From JAICJR01 sp963848495 (GTDB lineage: Bacteria > Actinomycetota > Thermoleophilia > Solirubrobacterales > Thermoleophilaceae): DNA of 64,000 nt. Numbering within the stretch: position 1 is the first letter of the stretch; every line of letters begins with the position of its first letter. The notes below the pieces were generated by a model. The model made no database searches. It saw only the letters and a program-made list of their open reading frames with translations, and was not told where the DNA came from. The stretch spans positions 1,612,001 to 1,676,000 of the forward strand of contig CAWKDV010000002.1 in NCBI GenBank assembly GCA_963848495.1, read 5' to 3'. A program made the position numbers and the translations under genes. Shown in pieces: positions 34,654 to 43,574 of this stretch.

Positions 34654-36914
34654 CCGTGGTCGCGGTACGCCGCCGGGTGCGGCTGCGCGTGCGCGGCACC
34701 GTGCAGGGGGTTGGCTTCAGGCCGCACGTCTTCCGGCTGGCCTCCGAGCTCGAGCTGAGCGGGCACGTGTTCAACGACTCGCATGGCGTCGTGGTGGAGG
34801 CCGAGGGCGGCGCGGAGGCCGTCGAGAGCTTCATCGAGCGGCTGGCCGCGGAGGCGCCGCCGCTCGCACGGGTGGAGCGCGTCGAGTCGGAGGAGCTGTC
34901 CGCCACCGGAGCGCGCGGCTTCGTGATCCTCAGCAGCCCCTCCGGCGAGCGGCCCGACGCGCCGGTCACGCCGGACAGCGCCACCTGCGACGACTGCCTC
35001 GCGGAGCTGTTCGACCCGGGCGACCGGCGCCATCGCTACCCGTTCGTGAACTGCACCAACTGCGGGCCGCGCTTCACGATCGTGCGCGGCATCCCCTACG
35101 ACCGGCCACTCACCACGATGGCGGGCTTCGAGATGTGCGCCGCCTGCCGCGCCGAGTACGAGGACCCCGGCGACCGGCGCTTCCACGCCCAGCCCAACGC
35201 CTGTCCCGACTGCGGGCCGCGGCTGCGGCTTCGGGGCAGCGACGGCGATCCGCTCGCGGAGGTGGCCGAGGCGCTGCGCTCCGGCGCGATCGTCGCACTG
35301 AAGGGCATCGGCGGCTTCCACCTCGCCTGCCTGGCCGGCGACGAGGCGGCCGTCGCGCGGCTCCGCTCGCGCAAGCACCGCGAGCAGAAGCCGTTCGCGC
35401 TCATGGTGCGCGACCTCGACGCGGCACGGCGGCTGGCCGAGACCACGCCCGAGGACGAGACGCTGCTCGCCTCCCCGCAGCGGCCGATCGTGCTGGTGCG
35501 CCGCCGGCCGGACGCGCCCGTGGCGCACTCCGTGGCCCCGCTGTCGCCGGACCTCGGCCTGATGCTGCCCTACTCGCCGCTTCACCATCTGCTGCTGGCG
35601 GACGCCGGCGAGGCGCTCGTGATGACGAGCGGCAACGTCTCCGACGAGCCGATCGCCTACCGCGACGAGGACGCGCTCGAGCGCCTCGGCGGGATCGCCG
35701 ACCTGTTCCTGCTGCACGACCGGCCGATTGAGACGCGCACCGACGATTCCGTGCTCCGCACGGTGCAGATCGCAGATCGCAGATCGCAGATGCTGCGCCG
35801 CTCGCGTGGCTACGTGCCCGGTTCGCTGCCTCTGGTCACGCCCGAGCCCTTGCTGGCCTGTGGCGCCGAGCTCAAGAACACCTTCTGCCTGGCGAAGGGC
35901 GAGCGCGCCTGGGTCGGCCACCACATCGGCGACCTCGAGAACTACGAGACGCTGCGCTCGTTCGAGGAGGGCATCGAGCACTTCAAGCGCCTGTTCGCGG
36001 TCGAGCCGCGGGTGGTGGCCCACGACCTGCACCCGGAGTACCTGTCCACGAAGTACGCGCTGGAGCTAGAGGGGGTCGAGCTCGTGGGCGTGCAGCACCA
36101 CCACGCGCACCTGGCCGCCTGCCTGGCCGAGCACGGCGAGAGCGGCCCGGCGCTCGGGGCGATCTACGACGGCACCGGCTATGGCACGGACGGCAACGTC
36201 TGGGGCGGGGAGCTGCTCCACGGCGACCTGCACCGCTTCCAGCGCGTTGGCCACCTATTCCCGGTGCGGCTGCCCGGCGGCGAGGCCGCGATTCGCCAGC
36301 CCTGGCGGATGGCGTGCGCCTGGCTGTGCGAGGCGCTCGGCAGGCCCCCGGAGCTGCCCGAGACGCTGGTGGGCGAGGTGGGGCAGGACGCCTGGCATCA
36401 GGTGGCGCTGCTAGCCCGCGGCGGCCTGGCCTCCCCGGTCACGACCAGCATGGGGCGCCTGTTCGACGCGGTGGCGGCGCTCGCGGGCGTGCGCGCCGAG
36501 GTGACCTACGAGGGCCAGGCGGCGATCGAGCTCGAGGCGGTGTGCGATCCCGGCGAGCGCGGCAGCTACCCGCTGCCGCTGACCGACGGCGCGCTGCTCG
36601 ACGCTCGGCCCACCATCCTCGCCGTCGCCGAGGAGGTGGCCGAGGGATGGGCGGCGGCGACGATCGCAGCGCGCTTCCACAACGCGGTCGCACACGCCAC
36701 GGCCGCCGCCTGCGAGCTGCTGGCGGAGCGGCTGCACACGCCCACGGTGGTGCTCTCGGGCGGCGTGTTCCAGAACCGCCGGCTGCTCGAGGGCACCGCG
36801 GCGCTGCTCGGCGACGCGGGGCTGCGGGTGCTCACGCCCGAGCTGCTGCCGCCGAACGACGGCGGGGTGGCATACGGGCAGGCCGCCGTGGCGGCGGCGA
36901 GGATGAGCGCCTGA
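34650..36914 (+). CDS. hypF: Carbamoyltransferase HypF
   Basis: A 754-aa four-domain protein. An acylphosphatase domain (GTVQGVGFRPHVFRLA) comes first. Two zinc-finger repeats follow (CDDC...CTNCGPR and CAAC...CPDCGPR). A YrdC-like domain (~200-380) holds KGIGGFHLACLAGD and KHREQKPFALMVRDL. The C-terminal Kae1/TsaD-like domain has the metal-binding QHHHAHLAACLAEH and VVLSGGVFQNRRLLEG. It makes carbamoyl-adenylate and transfers the carbamoyl group to the HypE cysteine. Bases 35765-35792 contain a 7-bp tandem repeat that inserts a few residues before MLRRSRGYVP. The GTG start overlaps the SIS gene. Confidence 0.96.
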   Translation: MTVVAVRRRVRLRVRGTVQGVGFRPHVFRLASELELSGHVFNDSHGVVVEAEGGAEAVESFIERLAAEAPPLARVERVESEELSATGARGFVILSSPSGERPDAPVTPDSATCDDCLAELFDPGDRRHRYPFVNCTNCGPRFTIVRGIPYDRPLTTMAGFEMCAACRAEYEDPGDRRFHAQPNACPDCGPRLRLRGSDGDPLAEVAEALRSGAIVALKGIGGFHLACLAGDEAAVARLRSRKHREQKPFALMVRDLDAARRLAETTPEDETLLASPQRPIVLVRRRPDAPVAHSVAPLSPDLGLMLPYSPLHHLLLADAGEALVMTSGNVSDEPIAYRDEDALERLGGIADLFLLHDRPIETRTDDSVLRTVQIADRRSQMLRRSRGYVPGSLPLVTPEPLLACGAELKNTFCLAKGERAWVGHHIGDLENYETLRSFEEGIEHFKRLFAVEPRVVAHDLHPEYLSTKYALELEGVELVGVQHHHAHLAACLAEHGESGPALGAIYDGTGYGTDGNVWGGELLHGDLHRFQRVGHLFPVRLPGGEAAIRQPWRMACAWLCEALGRPPELPETLVGEVGQDAWHQVALLARGGLASPVTTSMGRLFDAVAALAGVRAEVTYEGQAAIELEAVCDPGERGSYPLPLTDGALLDARPTILAVAEEVAEGWAAATIAARFHNAVAHATAAACELLAERLHTPTVVLSGGVFQNRRLLEGTAALLGDAGLRVLTPELLPPNDGGVAYGQAAVAAARMSA
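35765..35792 (+). repeat. Heptanucleotide tandem repeat inside hypF
   Basis: Three perfect copies of GCAGATC (35765-35771, 35772-35778, 35779-35785) are followed by a fourth copy with one change (GCAGATG). Because seven is not a multiple of three, gain or loss of one unit would shift the hypF frame. The repeat encodes QIADRRSQ, a short insertion between DDSVLRTV and MLRRSRGYV, which are otherwise conserved neighbours in HypF. Confidence 0.85.
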
Positions 36915-37663
36915 TGGCCGGGCTCGACCAGACACTCGCACAGCTCGGCCACGGGCAGGCGCTGCTGGTGGTGCTGGCGGTGGCGCTGCTGCTGGGGCTG
37001 CGCCATGCCACCGACCCGGACCACCTGGCGGCGGTGTCGACGCTGATCGCCACCGACCCGCGCGACGGCAGCCGCCGCGCGGGCCGGCTCGGCCTCGCGT
37101 GGGGGCTCGGGCACGCCACCACGCTGTTCGCGTTCGGCCTGCCGATCGTGCTCTACGGCGCCTACCTGCCAGACGCGGTGCAGCGCGGCGCCGAGCTGCT
37201 CGTGGGCATCGTGATCGCAGGCCTGGCGCTGCGCCTGCTCGTCGGCTGGCGGCAGGGGCGCTTCCACGCCCACCTGCACAGCCACGGCGAGGTCGAGCAC
37301 CGGCACCTCCATCCGCACGAGCACGGCGCGCACCACGCGCACCGTCACGAGCCCGAGCGGACGCTGGGCCGCTCGCCGCGCCAGGCGTACGCGATCGGGC
37401 TCGTGCACGGCATGGGCGGCTCCGCCGGCGTGGGCGTGCTGCTTCTGGCCGGCATCCCGCAGCGCGCCGAGGCGGCCGGGGCGCTCGTGGTCTTCGCCGC
37501 CGCCACCGCGTTGTCGATGGCCACGCTGTCGTCGGGGCTCGGCTACGCGCTGACGCGCGGGCCGGTCACGCGGCGCCTGTTGGCCCTGGCGCCCGGCCTG
37601 GGCGTGCTCACGCTGGTCTTCGGCGTCTGGTACGCGCTGGGCGCCCTGACCGTCGTCAGTTGA
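36914..37663 (+). CDS. Nickel/cobalt permease (NiCoT/UreH-like) with His-rich loop
   Basis: A 249-aa polytopic membrane protein whose ATG shares a base with the hypF stop. The first helices carry GLRHATDPDHLAAV, the HX4DH nickel-binding signature of NiCoT transporters. GLAWGLGHATTLFAFG supplies the second motif. A cytoplasmic loop at ~118-150 is very rich in histidine (HAHLHSHGEVEHRHLHPHEH). It should import Ni2+ for the HypA/HypB pathway. It closes the 18-gene operon and overlaps the convergent ABC permease gene by 8 bases. Confidence 0.9.
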   Translation: MAGLDQTLAQLGHGQALLVVLAVALLLGLRHATDPDHLAAVSTLIATDPRDGSRRAGRLGLAWGLGHATTLFAFGLPIVLYGAYLPDAVQRGAELLVGIVIAGLALRLLVGWRQGRFHAHLHSHGEVEHRHLHPHEHGAHHAHRHEPERTLGRSPRQAYAIGLVHGMGGSAGVGVLLLAGIPQRAEAAGALVVFAAATALSMATLSSGLGYALTRGPVTRRLLALAPGLGVLTLVFGVWYALGALTVVS

Positions 37664-38393
37664 CGTCGCTGCGCAGGATCCGCCAGGTCCCGATCGCCAG
37701 CGGCAGCACCATCCAGAAGGCGAGTGAGGTGCCCGTGCGGGCCCATTCGTTCCCGCTCAGGAGCCGCTCGGTGATGTGCATCATCGAGCTCTGGTCGAAC
37801 CAGCGGAACACGTCCTGGATCGCGTTGATCGTGCCCAGTGCGCCGATCCCGATCGGCACCAGGAAGTAGCTCACGATCGCCGGCGCGGAGCTGAGCACGA
37901 GCGCGCCGAAGCCCACGCCGATCGCCATGTTCACGGCGAGATAGAGCGCTACCTGGCCGGCCTGGGCGAGCGGCAGGTGCCAGGTGTCCGGCAGCCCGGG
38001 GCTCGCGATCGCGGTGCCGAGCAGCGCCAGCAGCAGCGACACGACGAAGGCGATCAGCGCGATCACCACCGCGGCGCCGAGCTTGGCGGCGATCACGCGA
38101 TCCCTGCGCGGCACGAGCGTGAACGTGATCTGGGCGGTGCGCTGCGACCACTCCGAGCTCACGAGCAGGATGCCCACCACGGGCAGCAGGGCGTTCACCG
38201 CCTGGGCGGTGTCCGAGAAGAGCTGGCGCAGGTTGTGATCGAACGCGTGACCCGTGAGCGCGCTGATCAGCATCACGAGCACGCCGAGCGCCAGCACCGC
38301 GAACTGCAGCCAGAAGCCCGCGCGCGTGTCCGTGGCCTTGCGCAGCTCGACCAGCGTCAGCCGCGCGAAGCTGGGCCGGCGCTCGTCCCTCAC
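37656..38393 (-). CDS. ABC transporter permease (ABC-2 type)
   Basis: A 245-aa membrane protein with about six hydrophobic segments (FWLQFAVLALGVLVMLISAL, ALLPVVGILLVSSEWSQRTA, VVIALIAFVVSLLLALLG, LVPIGIGALGTINAIQDVF). The N-terminus has the LVELRKATDTRAGF motif typical of ABC-2 exporters with an intracellular start. It overlaps the upstream ATPase gene by 4 bases, giving a two-gene exporter. The substrate cannot be told. It converges on the hydrogenase operon's last gene with an 8-base overlap of coding ends. Confidence 0.85.
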   Translation of the reverse strand: MRDERRPSFARLTLVELRKATDTRAGFWLQFAVLALGVLVMLISALTGHAFDHNLRQLFSDTAQAVNALLPVVGILLVSSEWSQRTAQITFTLVPRRDRVIAAKLGAAVVIALIAFVVSLLLALLGTAIASPGLPDTWHLPLAQAGQVALYLAVNMAIGVGFGALVLSSAPAIVSYFLVPIGIGALGTINAIQDVFRWFDQSSMMHITERLLSGNEWARTGTSLAFWMVLPLAIGTWRILRSDVN

Positions 38394-39286
38394 GCGTCGG
38401 CGTCCTCGGGAGCGTCGGTGGTCAGGTCGAAAAAGAGCTGCTCGAGCCCGGCGCGGCCCGACGGCGCGAGGTGGCTGAGCGCCACGCCGCCGGCCAGGGC
38501 AGCACCCCCGACGGCCTCAGGCTCAGCATCCACGAGGAACCCTCCCTCGTCCGCGCTCCGCGCTCTGAGCCCCGCGCTCTGGAGCGCTGCCGCAAGGGCA
38601 CGCTCGTCCGAAGCTCGGACGAGCGTGCCCGCAGCCGCCAGCAGCTCCTCACGCGTGCCCTGCGCCACCAGGCGGCCATCGCGGATGATCAGGAGCCGGT
38701 CCGCCACCGCCTCCACCTCGTGCAGCAGGTGCGAGGACAGGAAGACCGTGCCGCCGCGATCGGCGAAGTCGCGCAACAGGCCGCGCATCCAGCGCATGCC
38801 CTCGGGGTCGAGCCCGTTCGCGGGCTCGTCGAGGATCAGCACCTCCGGCTCGCCGAGCAGCGCATGCGCGATGCCCAGGCGCTGGCGCATGCCGAGCGAG
38901 TACTGGCGCACGCGCTTGCGGGCGGCGCCGCGGTCGAGGCCGACCAGGTCGAGCAGCTCGTCGGTGCGCTCGCCTGCCGCACCGATCGTCTCCGCGCCCA
39001 CCGCCAGCGCCTCGCGCCCGCGCCTGCCCGCGTGCTGGGCGCTGGCGTCGAGCAGCACGCCCACGCGCTGACCGGGGTTGGGCAGCTCCCGGTAGGGCGT
39101 GCCGAGCACGGTCGCATGGCCGCCGTCCGGCCGCGACAGCCCGACGATCATGCGCATCGTGGTGGTCTTGCCGGCGCCGTTCGGCCCGAGGAAGCCGGTC
39201 ACGGTGCCCGGGTCGCAGCGGAATGAGACGTCCTGCACCACCGCCCTGCCGCCGTAGCGCTTGGTGAGCTCGATCGACTCGATCAC
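38390..39286 (-). CDS. ABC transporter ATP-binding protein
   Basis: A 298-aa ATPase with a GTG start at 39286. It has Walker A GFLGPNGAGKTTTMRM, signature YSLGMRQRLGIAHALLG, Walker B VLILDEPANGLDPEGM and the switch histidine in LSSHLLHEVEAVADR. The C-terminal ~80 residues (FLVDAEPEAVGGAALAGG) match the extra domain of DrrA/CcmA-type exporters. It pairs with the permease downstream. The start lies 22 bases from that of the divergent flavoprotein. Confidence 0.92.
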   Translation of the reverse strand: MIESIELTKRYGGRAVVQDVSFRCDPGTVTGFLGPNGAGKTTTMRMIVGLSRPDGGHATVLGTPYRELPNPGQRVGVLLDASAQHAGRRGREALAVGAETIGAAGERTDELLDLVGLDRGAARKRVRQYSLGMRQRLGIAHALLGEPEVLILDEPANGLDPEGMRWMRGLLRDFADRGGTVFLSSHLLHEVEAVADRLLIIRDGRLVAQGTREELLAAAGTLVRASDERALAAALQSAGLRARSADEGGFLVDAEPEAVGGAALAGGVALSHLAPSGRAGLEQLFFDLTTDAPEDADA

Positions 39287-39307
39287 TCGAACACAGCATG
39301 CCGGACA

Positions 39308-40510
39308 ATGCCCGCCATGAGGGTTGTGGTGGTGGGCGCCGGCTTCGCCGGCCTGGCGGCGGCGGACGAGCTCGCGCGCTCCGGAGCGGAGGTGCGCGTG
39401 CTCGAGGCGCGCGACCGCGTGGGCGGGCGCGTGCACTCGATGCGCTTCGGCGACGCCGTGCTGGAGCGGGGCGCCGAGTGGGTGCTTCCCGGCCATTCGA
39501 CGATCAGGTCGCTGGCCGAGCGCTTCGGCCTGGGGCTCGTGCTGAAGGGCGCCCACTACGGCGACCGCGACCCGCGCGGGGGCGAGGCGGTCTCGCGCGA
39601 GGAGCTGCTCGAGGCGGCCGCCCGGATCTGCGCCGCCGACCTCGACGGCGCGGGCACGATCGACGAGGCGCTGCGCTTGCTCGAGCTGCGGCCGGCCGTG
39701 TACGAGGCGCTGCGCTCGCGCATCGACGTCAGCGCGGGCCACCCGGCGGACGACCTCGAGGCGCGCGGCCTCCAGGAGACCGGCGCGGCCTTCGGCGCCT
39801 TCGACAGCCACACGGTGCTGGGCGGGAACCAGCGGATAGCCGAGGAGCTCGCGGCTCCGCTCGAGGTGAGCCTGTCCTCGGCGGCGCGCGGCATCGCATG
39901 GAGCGAGACCGGCGCGCGCGTGCAGACCGACTCCGGCGAGCTCGACGCGGACGCGCTGGTGCTGGCCATCCCGGCGAGCCTCACCGGCAGCGTGGAGTTC
40001 GACCCGCCGCTGCCCGCGCCCAAGCGGCGCGCGCTCGACGCGGTGGTCTATGGCCAGACGGCCAAGCTGTTCGTCGCGCTGCGCACGGCCGTGCCGCCGA
40101 GCGCCACGCTGTCGGTCCCCGGCCGCTTCTGGTGCTACACGCAGCTCGGCCCGGACGGCAGCCCGCTCCCGGTGCTCGGCTCGTTCGCAGGCAGCACGGC
40201 GGCGCTCGACCGGCTCGAGGTGGAGCGGGGGCCCGAGCGCTGGACGGCCGCGCTGGGGGCGCTGCGTCCCGAGCTCGAGCTCGACGACTCGAGCACGGCG
40301 CTCGTCACCTGGCACGACGATCCCTGGGCGCGCGGCGGCTACTCGGCCCGCTCGGTGGCGTCGCCGATGGACGACGACGAGCTGCAGCGGCCCGTCGGCT
40401 GCATCGCCTTCGCCGGCGAGCACGCCGCCGGCGACTGGCACGGGCTGATGGAGGGCGCCCTTCGCAGCGGCCTGCGTGCGGCCGGCGAGCTCCTGCGCGG
40501 GTCCGGGTAG
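39308..40510 (+). CDS. FAD-dependent amine-oxidase-like flavoprotein
   Basis: A 400-aa protein, with ATG 39308 or 39317 possible. The N-terminus carries the FAD Rossmann motif RVVVVGAGFAGLAAADELAR followed by the acidic VLEARDRVGGRVHS, typical of monoamine oxidases. The C-terminal FAD clamp is CIAFAGEHAAGDWHGLMEGA. The length fits soluble bacterial amine oxidases. The substrate is unknown and no amine-metabolism genes are near. It is divergent from the ABC exporter. Confidence 0.85.
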   Translation: MPAMRVVVVGAGFAGLAAADELARSGAEVRVLEARDRVGGRVHSMRFGDAVLERGAEWVLPGHSTIRSLAERFGLGLVLKGAHYGDRDPRGGEAVSREELLEAAARICAADLDGAGTIDEALRLLELRPAVYEALRSRIDVSAGHPADDLEARGLQETGAAFGAFDSHTVLGGNQRIAEELAAPLEVSLSSAARGIAWSETGARVQTDSGELDADALVLAIPASLTGSVEFDPPLPAPKRRALDAVVYGQTAKLFVALRTAVPPSATLSVPGRFWCYTQLGPDGSPLPVLGSFAGSTAALDRLEVERGPERWTAALGALRPELELDDSSTALVTWHDDPWARGGYSARSVASPMDDDELQRPVGCIAFAGEHAAGDWHGLMEGALRSGLRAAGELLRGSG

Positions 40511-40581
40511 CCGTACGGCCCTGACGCCAGACAGCCGTATCGTTGCGCGGTCAACGGTCCGGGATGCTTCGGTCGACCCCG

Positions 40582-42009
40582 ATGACCGAAGGACTCGCAC
40601 ACATGACTCGTCGCATAACGCTCGCGGTGGTTTGCCTCGCGACGGCGATGCTGATGCTCGACATCGCCGTGGTGAACACCGCGCTCCCCAACATCTCGCG
40701 TGACCTGCACACGGATCTGAGCGGCCTCCAGTGGGTCGTCGACGCCTACACCCTCGCGCTCGCCAGCGTCGTGCTCACCGCGGGCTCGCTGGCCGACCGC
40801 CTCGGTCGCAAGCGCCTGTTCGTGGGCGGGCTGGGCCTGTTCACGGCGGCGTCGCTCGCCTGCACCCTGGCGGGCACGATCGAGGTGCTCGACGTCGCCC
40901 GCGCGGTACAGGGCATCGGCGCCGCGATCATGTTCGCGGTGTCGCTCGCGCTCCTGGCCAACGCGTTCCCGCAGCCGCGTGAGCGCGCCGGCGCGCTGGC
41001 CGCCTACGGCGCCACGATCGGCGCCGCCTTCGCCATCGGCCCGCTCGTCGGCGGCGCGCTGACGAGCGGCTTCGGCTGGCGCTCGATCTTCCTGATCAAC
41101 GTCCCGCTCGGCCTGCTGGCCCTGGGCGCCACGATCTCGAAGGTCGAGGAGTCGCGCGACCCCGAGGCCCGCTCGATCGACTGGGCCGGGCAGCTCGTGC
41201 TCGGCGGCGGCCTCTTCCTGCTCGTCCTCGCGCTGCTGCGCGGCAACCAGGATGGCTGGACCAGCACGGCGATCCTCGCCGAGCTCGGAGGCGCCGCCGC
41301 GCTCCTGCTCGCCTTCGCGGCGATCGAGCGCCGCGTGCGCGAGCCGATGCTGCCGCTCGTCCATTTCAAGAACCGCTCGTTCGCGGCGGCGCAGGTCGGC
41401 GCCTTCGCCATCTCCTCGTCGTTCTTCGCGGTCTTCCTGTACACGACGCTCTACCTGCAGAACGTCCTGCACCTGTCGGCCGTCGAGGCGGGCCTCGTGT
41501 ACATGCCGGGCACCGTGGTCTGCTTCTTCGTGTCCGGTGCCAGCGCGCAGCTCGGCGAGAAGGTCTCGCACCGCGTGATGGTCAGCGGCGGGCTCGTGCT
41601 CGTGGCGATCGGCATGCTGCTGCTGACGATCGTCGGCGTCGACTCGCACTGGTGGATCTTCCTGCCGGGCGCGATCGTGGCCCTGATCGGCACCGGCATG
41701 TTCAACCCGTCGATCAGCGCCGTCGCGCTGAGCTCGCTGCCCGAGCGCCAGAGCGGCGTCGCGGCCGGTGCGAACGACACCTTCCGCCAGGCCGGCATCG
41801 CCGTGGGCATCGCCGCACTCGGCGCGCTCGTCCCGGCGCACGCCGCGCTCGGCGACGGCTCGGCTCAGGCCTACGTCGACGGCCTTCGCAACGCGCTGAT
41901 CGTCGGCGCGGGCATCTCGGCCCTCGGCGCAATTGGCACGGCGGTGCTGCTCCGCGGCCGCCGGGCGGTCGAGGCGCACAGCGCCGAGCTCGCGCTCGAG
42001 CAAGCCTGA
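40582..42009 (+). CDS. DHA2-family MFS drug/metabolite exporter
   Basis: A protein of about 475 aa with roughly 14 transmembrane helices. ATG 40582 is used, and 40603 is also possible. Motifs are LDIAVVNTALPNISRDLHTD, the MFS motif GSLADRLGRKRLFVGG, and motif C (GPLVGGALTSGFGWRSIFLI), which marks proton-coupled exporters. The arrangement fits EmrB/QacA-type antiporters. It is followed by a strong hairpin. No local regulator gene is directly attached. Confidence 0.9.
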   Translation: MTEGLAHMTRRITLAVVCLATAMLMLDIAVVNTALPNISRDLHTDLSGLQWVVDAYTLALASVVLTAGSLADRLGRKRLFVGGLGLFTAASLACTLAGTIEVLDVARAVQGIGAAIMFAVSLALLANAFPQPRERAGALAAYGATIGAAFAIGPLVGGALTSGFGWRSIFLINVPLGLLALGATISKVEESRDPEARSIDWAGQLVLGGGLFLLVLALLRGNQDGWTSTAILAELGGAAALLLAFAAIERRVREPMLPLVHFKNRSFAAAQVGAFAISSSFFAVFLYTTLYLQNVLHLSAVEAGLVYMPGTVVCFFVSGASAQLGEKVSHRVMVSGGLVLVAIGMLLLTIVGVDSHWWIFLPGAIVALIGTGMFNPSISAVALSSLPERQSGVAAGANDTFRQAGIAVGIAALGALVPAHAALGDGSAQAYVDGLRNALIVGAGISALGAIGTAVLLRGRRAVEAHSAELALEQA

Positions 42010-42035
42010 AAGGGTTCGTAGACTCTCCGGAGACG

Positions 42036-42060
42036 GCCCCGCGGCGTTTGGCCGCGGGGC
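42036..42060 (+). terminator. Strong GC hairpin after the DHA2 transporter gene
   Basis: A perfect 10-bp stem GCCCCGCGGC/GCCGCGGGGC with loop GTTTG lies 26 bases after the stop. It is flanked by TCCGGA-containing sequence on each side (42025-42031 and 42063-42068). There is no T-run, as is common for high-GC bacteria. It may end the exporter transcript or insulate the CHAD gene that begins 21 bases later. Confidence 0.6.
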
Positions 42061-42081
42061 GCCTCCGGAAAGGCCCAATCG

Positions 42082-43122
42082 ATGGACACGAAGCGACTCG
42101 AGCAGATCGCCGAGAAGACGCGCCCCGAGGACGCGGCCAGGCTGGCCGCGGCCGTGGCGGCCGCCGGCGCGGTGGCTGCCGCGGGCAAGGTGGGCTGGGA
42201 CCGCTTCCGCCAGAACGGCCACGAGCATGCCTTCCGCCTCGAGGAGGGAGAGCAGCTCCCTGAGGGCATCCGCGGGGTGCTGGCCGGACAGGTGGACAAG
42301 GCCGCGAGCCACCTCGAGGGCCGCGAGGACGAGCCGCCCGACGAGGCCGTCCATCAGGCCCGCAAGTGCTTCAAGCGCAGCCGCGCCGCGATCCGCCTGG
42401 CACGCGAGGAGCTCGGCAGCGAGGCATTCAGGCGCGAGAACGAGCGCTACCGCGACCTCGGCCGCGAGCTCTCCGGCGTGCGCGACGCCGACGTGCTGAT
42501 CGCGACGCTCGACGGGATCGCCGCCCGCTCAGGGCGCGAGGGCGCCTTCGCCGGCCTGCGCGAGCTGCTGGTGGCGGACCGCGACGCCCAGCGAGCGAAG
42601 GCGCTGGACAGCGACACGGCCCGCGCCGACGCGCTCGAGCGGCTGGCCGCCGCCCGCGATGCGATCGGCGGGCTGCCCCTCGACGACTCGGCGCCTAAGG
42701 CGCTCATCGCGGGCTTTCGGCGCACCTACCGCGACGGCCGCCGCGCGGCCCGCAGGGCCGGCCAGACGCACAGCACCGAGGCGCTGCACGAGTGGCGCAA
42801 GCGCGTGAAGGACCTCTGGCACCAGTGCCAGGTGCTGGAGCCGTTCTGGCCCGGGCGGATGAAGTCGATGGCGACGCAGGCGCACGACCTGTCCGACCTG
42901 CTGGGCGAGGATCACGACCTGGCCGTGCTGGACGAGACTGCCGAGGCCCAGGCCCAGGCGCTCAGCCCCGACGAGCGGCGCATCCTGCACCGTGCCGTGC
43001 GGCAGCGGCGCAAGAAGCTCCAGCGCGCGGCGATCAAGGTGGGCGACAGGCTCTACGCGGAGCGGCCGCGCAAGCTGGCCGAGCGGCTCGAGAAGCGCGC
43101 CCGCGCGGCGCTCTCGGCCTAG
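42082..43122 (+). CDS. CHAD-domain protein
   Basis: A 346-aa all-helical protein. The CHAD domain spans most of residues 60-340, with the conserved histidines and basic residues in EAVHQARKCFKRSRAAIRLA, LHEWRKRVKDLWHQCQ and HDLSDLLGEDHDLAVL. CHAD proteins bind inorganic polyphosphate through the basic, histidine-lined surface. The neighbouring gene encodes a CYTH protein, the usual partner in polyphosphate or triphosphate metabolism. The two genes converge and share CTAG at their stops. Confidence 0.92.
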   Translation: MDTKRLEQIAEKTRPEDAARLAAAVAAAGAVAAAGKVGWDRFRQNGHEHAFRLEEGEQLPEGIRGVLAGQVDKAASHLEGREDEPPDEAVHQARKCFKRSRAAIRLAREELGSEAFRRENERYRDLGRELSGVRDADVLIATLDGIAARSGREGAFAGLRELLVADRDAQRAKALDSDTARADALERLAAARDAIGGLPLDDSAPKALIAGFRRTYRDGRRAARRAGQTHSTEALHEWRKRVKDLWHQCQVLEPFWPGRMKSMATQAHDLSDLLGEDHDLAVLDETAEAQAQALSPDERRILHRAVRQRRKKLQRAAIKVGDRLYAERPRKLAERLEKRARAALSA

Positions 43123-43574
43123 TCCGGGCGCCCGTCCACGGCCAGCGCGCGGTTCTTGTAGCGGCGGTCCTCGGTGACCTCGCGGCCGAGCCAGGACGGC
43201 GGCTCGAACGCCTCGCTGTCCGCCTCGGAGGGGAACTCGATCTCGGCGACCATGAGACCGTCGAGCGCGCCTCCGTAGATGTCGAGCTCGATCCCTCCGG
43301 GCAGCTCGTGGCGCGTCTTTTCCACGCGCCGGCCCTCGCCGAGCGGCCAGAGCGAGTCGAACTGCTCGCGGCTCAGCGGCAGCTCGACCTCGATGCGCGA
43401 CAGGTCGCCCGCCCCCTTCACGGTGAGCACGAGGTCCTCGCCGTGCCGGCGCACCCGCACCTCGGCGCCGGAGCTCTCGTCGAGCGCCAGGTAGCCCTGC
43501 TCGATCCGGTGCGCCGGGTAGTGGGCGAGCCCGCCCGGGAGGCGCTCGACCAGGAACTTGCGCTCGATCTCCAT
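43119..43574 (-). CDS. CYTH-domain protein (triphosphate tunnel metalloenzyme)
   Basis: A 151-aa protein with the defining MEIERKFLV N-terminus (ExExK). It continues with EVRVRRHGEDLVLTVKGAGD, SRIEVELPLSREQF, ELDIYGGALDGLMVAEIEF and GREVTEDRRYKNRALA. The alternating charged residues line the tunnel that binds triphosphate and metal. Bacterial members hydrolyse tripolyphosphate or thiamine triphosphate; adenylate cyclase activity is less likely at this length. It is translationally adjacent to the upstream DUF6328 gene (shared base at 43574). Confidence 0.92.
   Translation of the reverse strand: MEIERKFLVERLPGGLAHYPAHRIEQGYLALDESSGAEVRVRRHGEDLVLTVKGAGDLSRIEVELPLSREQFDSLWPLGEGRRVEKTRHELPGGIELDIYGGALDGLMVAEIEFPSEADSEAFEPPSWLGREVTEDRRYKNRALAVDGRPD

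Noticed and set aside
38390..40600. A 736-codon minus-strand frame covering the ABC ATPase
   Set aside because: The upstream part is antisense to the amine-oxidase-like gene. The ATPase domain begins at GTG 39286.
40339..42354. A 671-codon minus-strand frame opposite the DHA2 transporter
   Set aside because: It has His/Arg/Glu-rich shadow composition. The plus strand has an unmistakable MFS protein.
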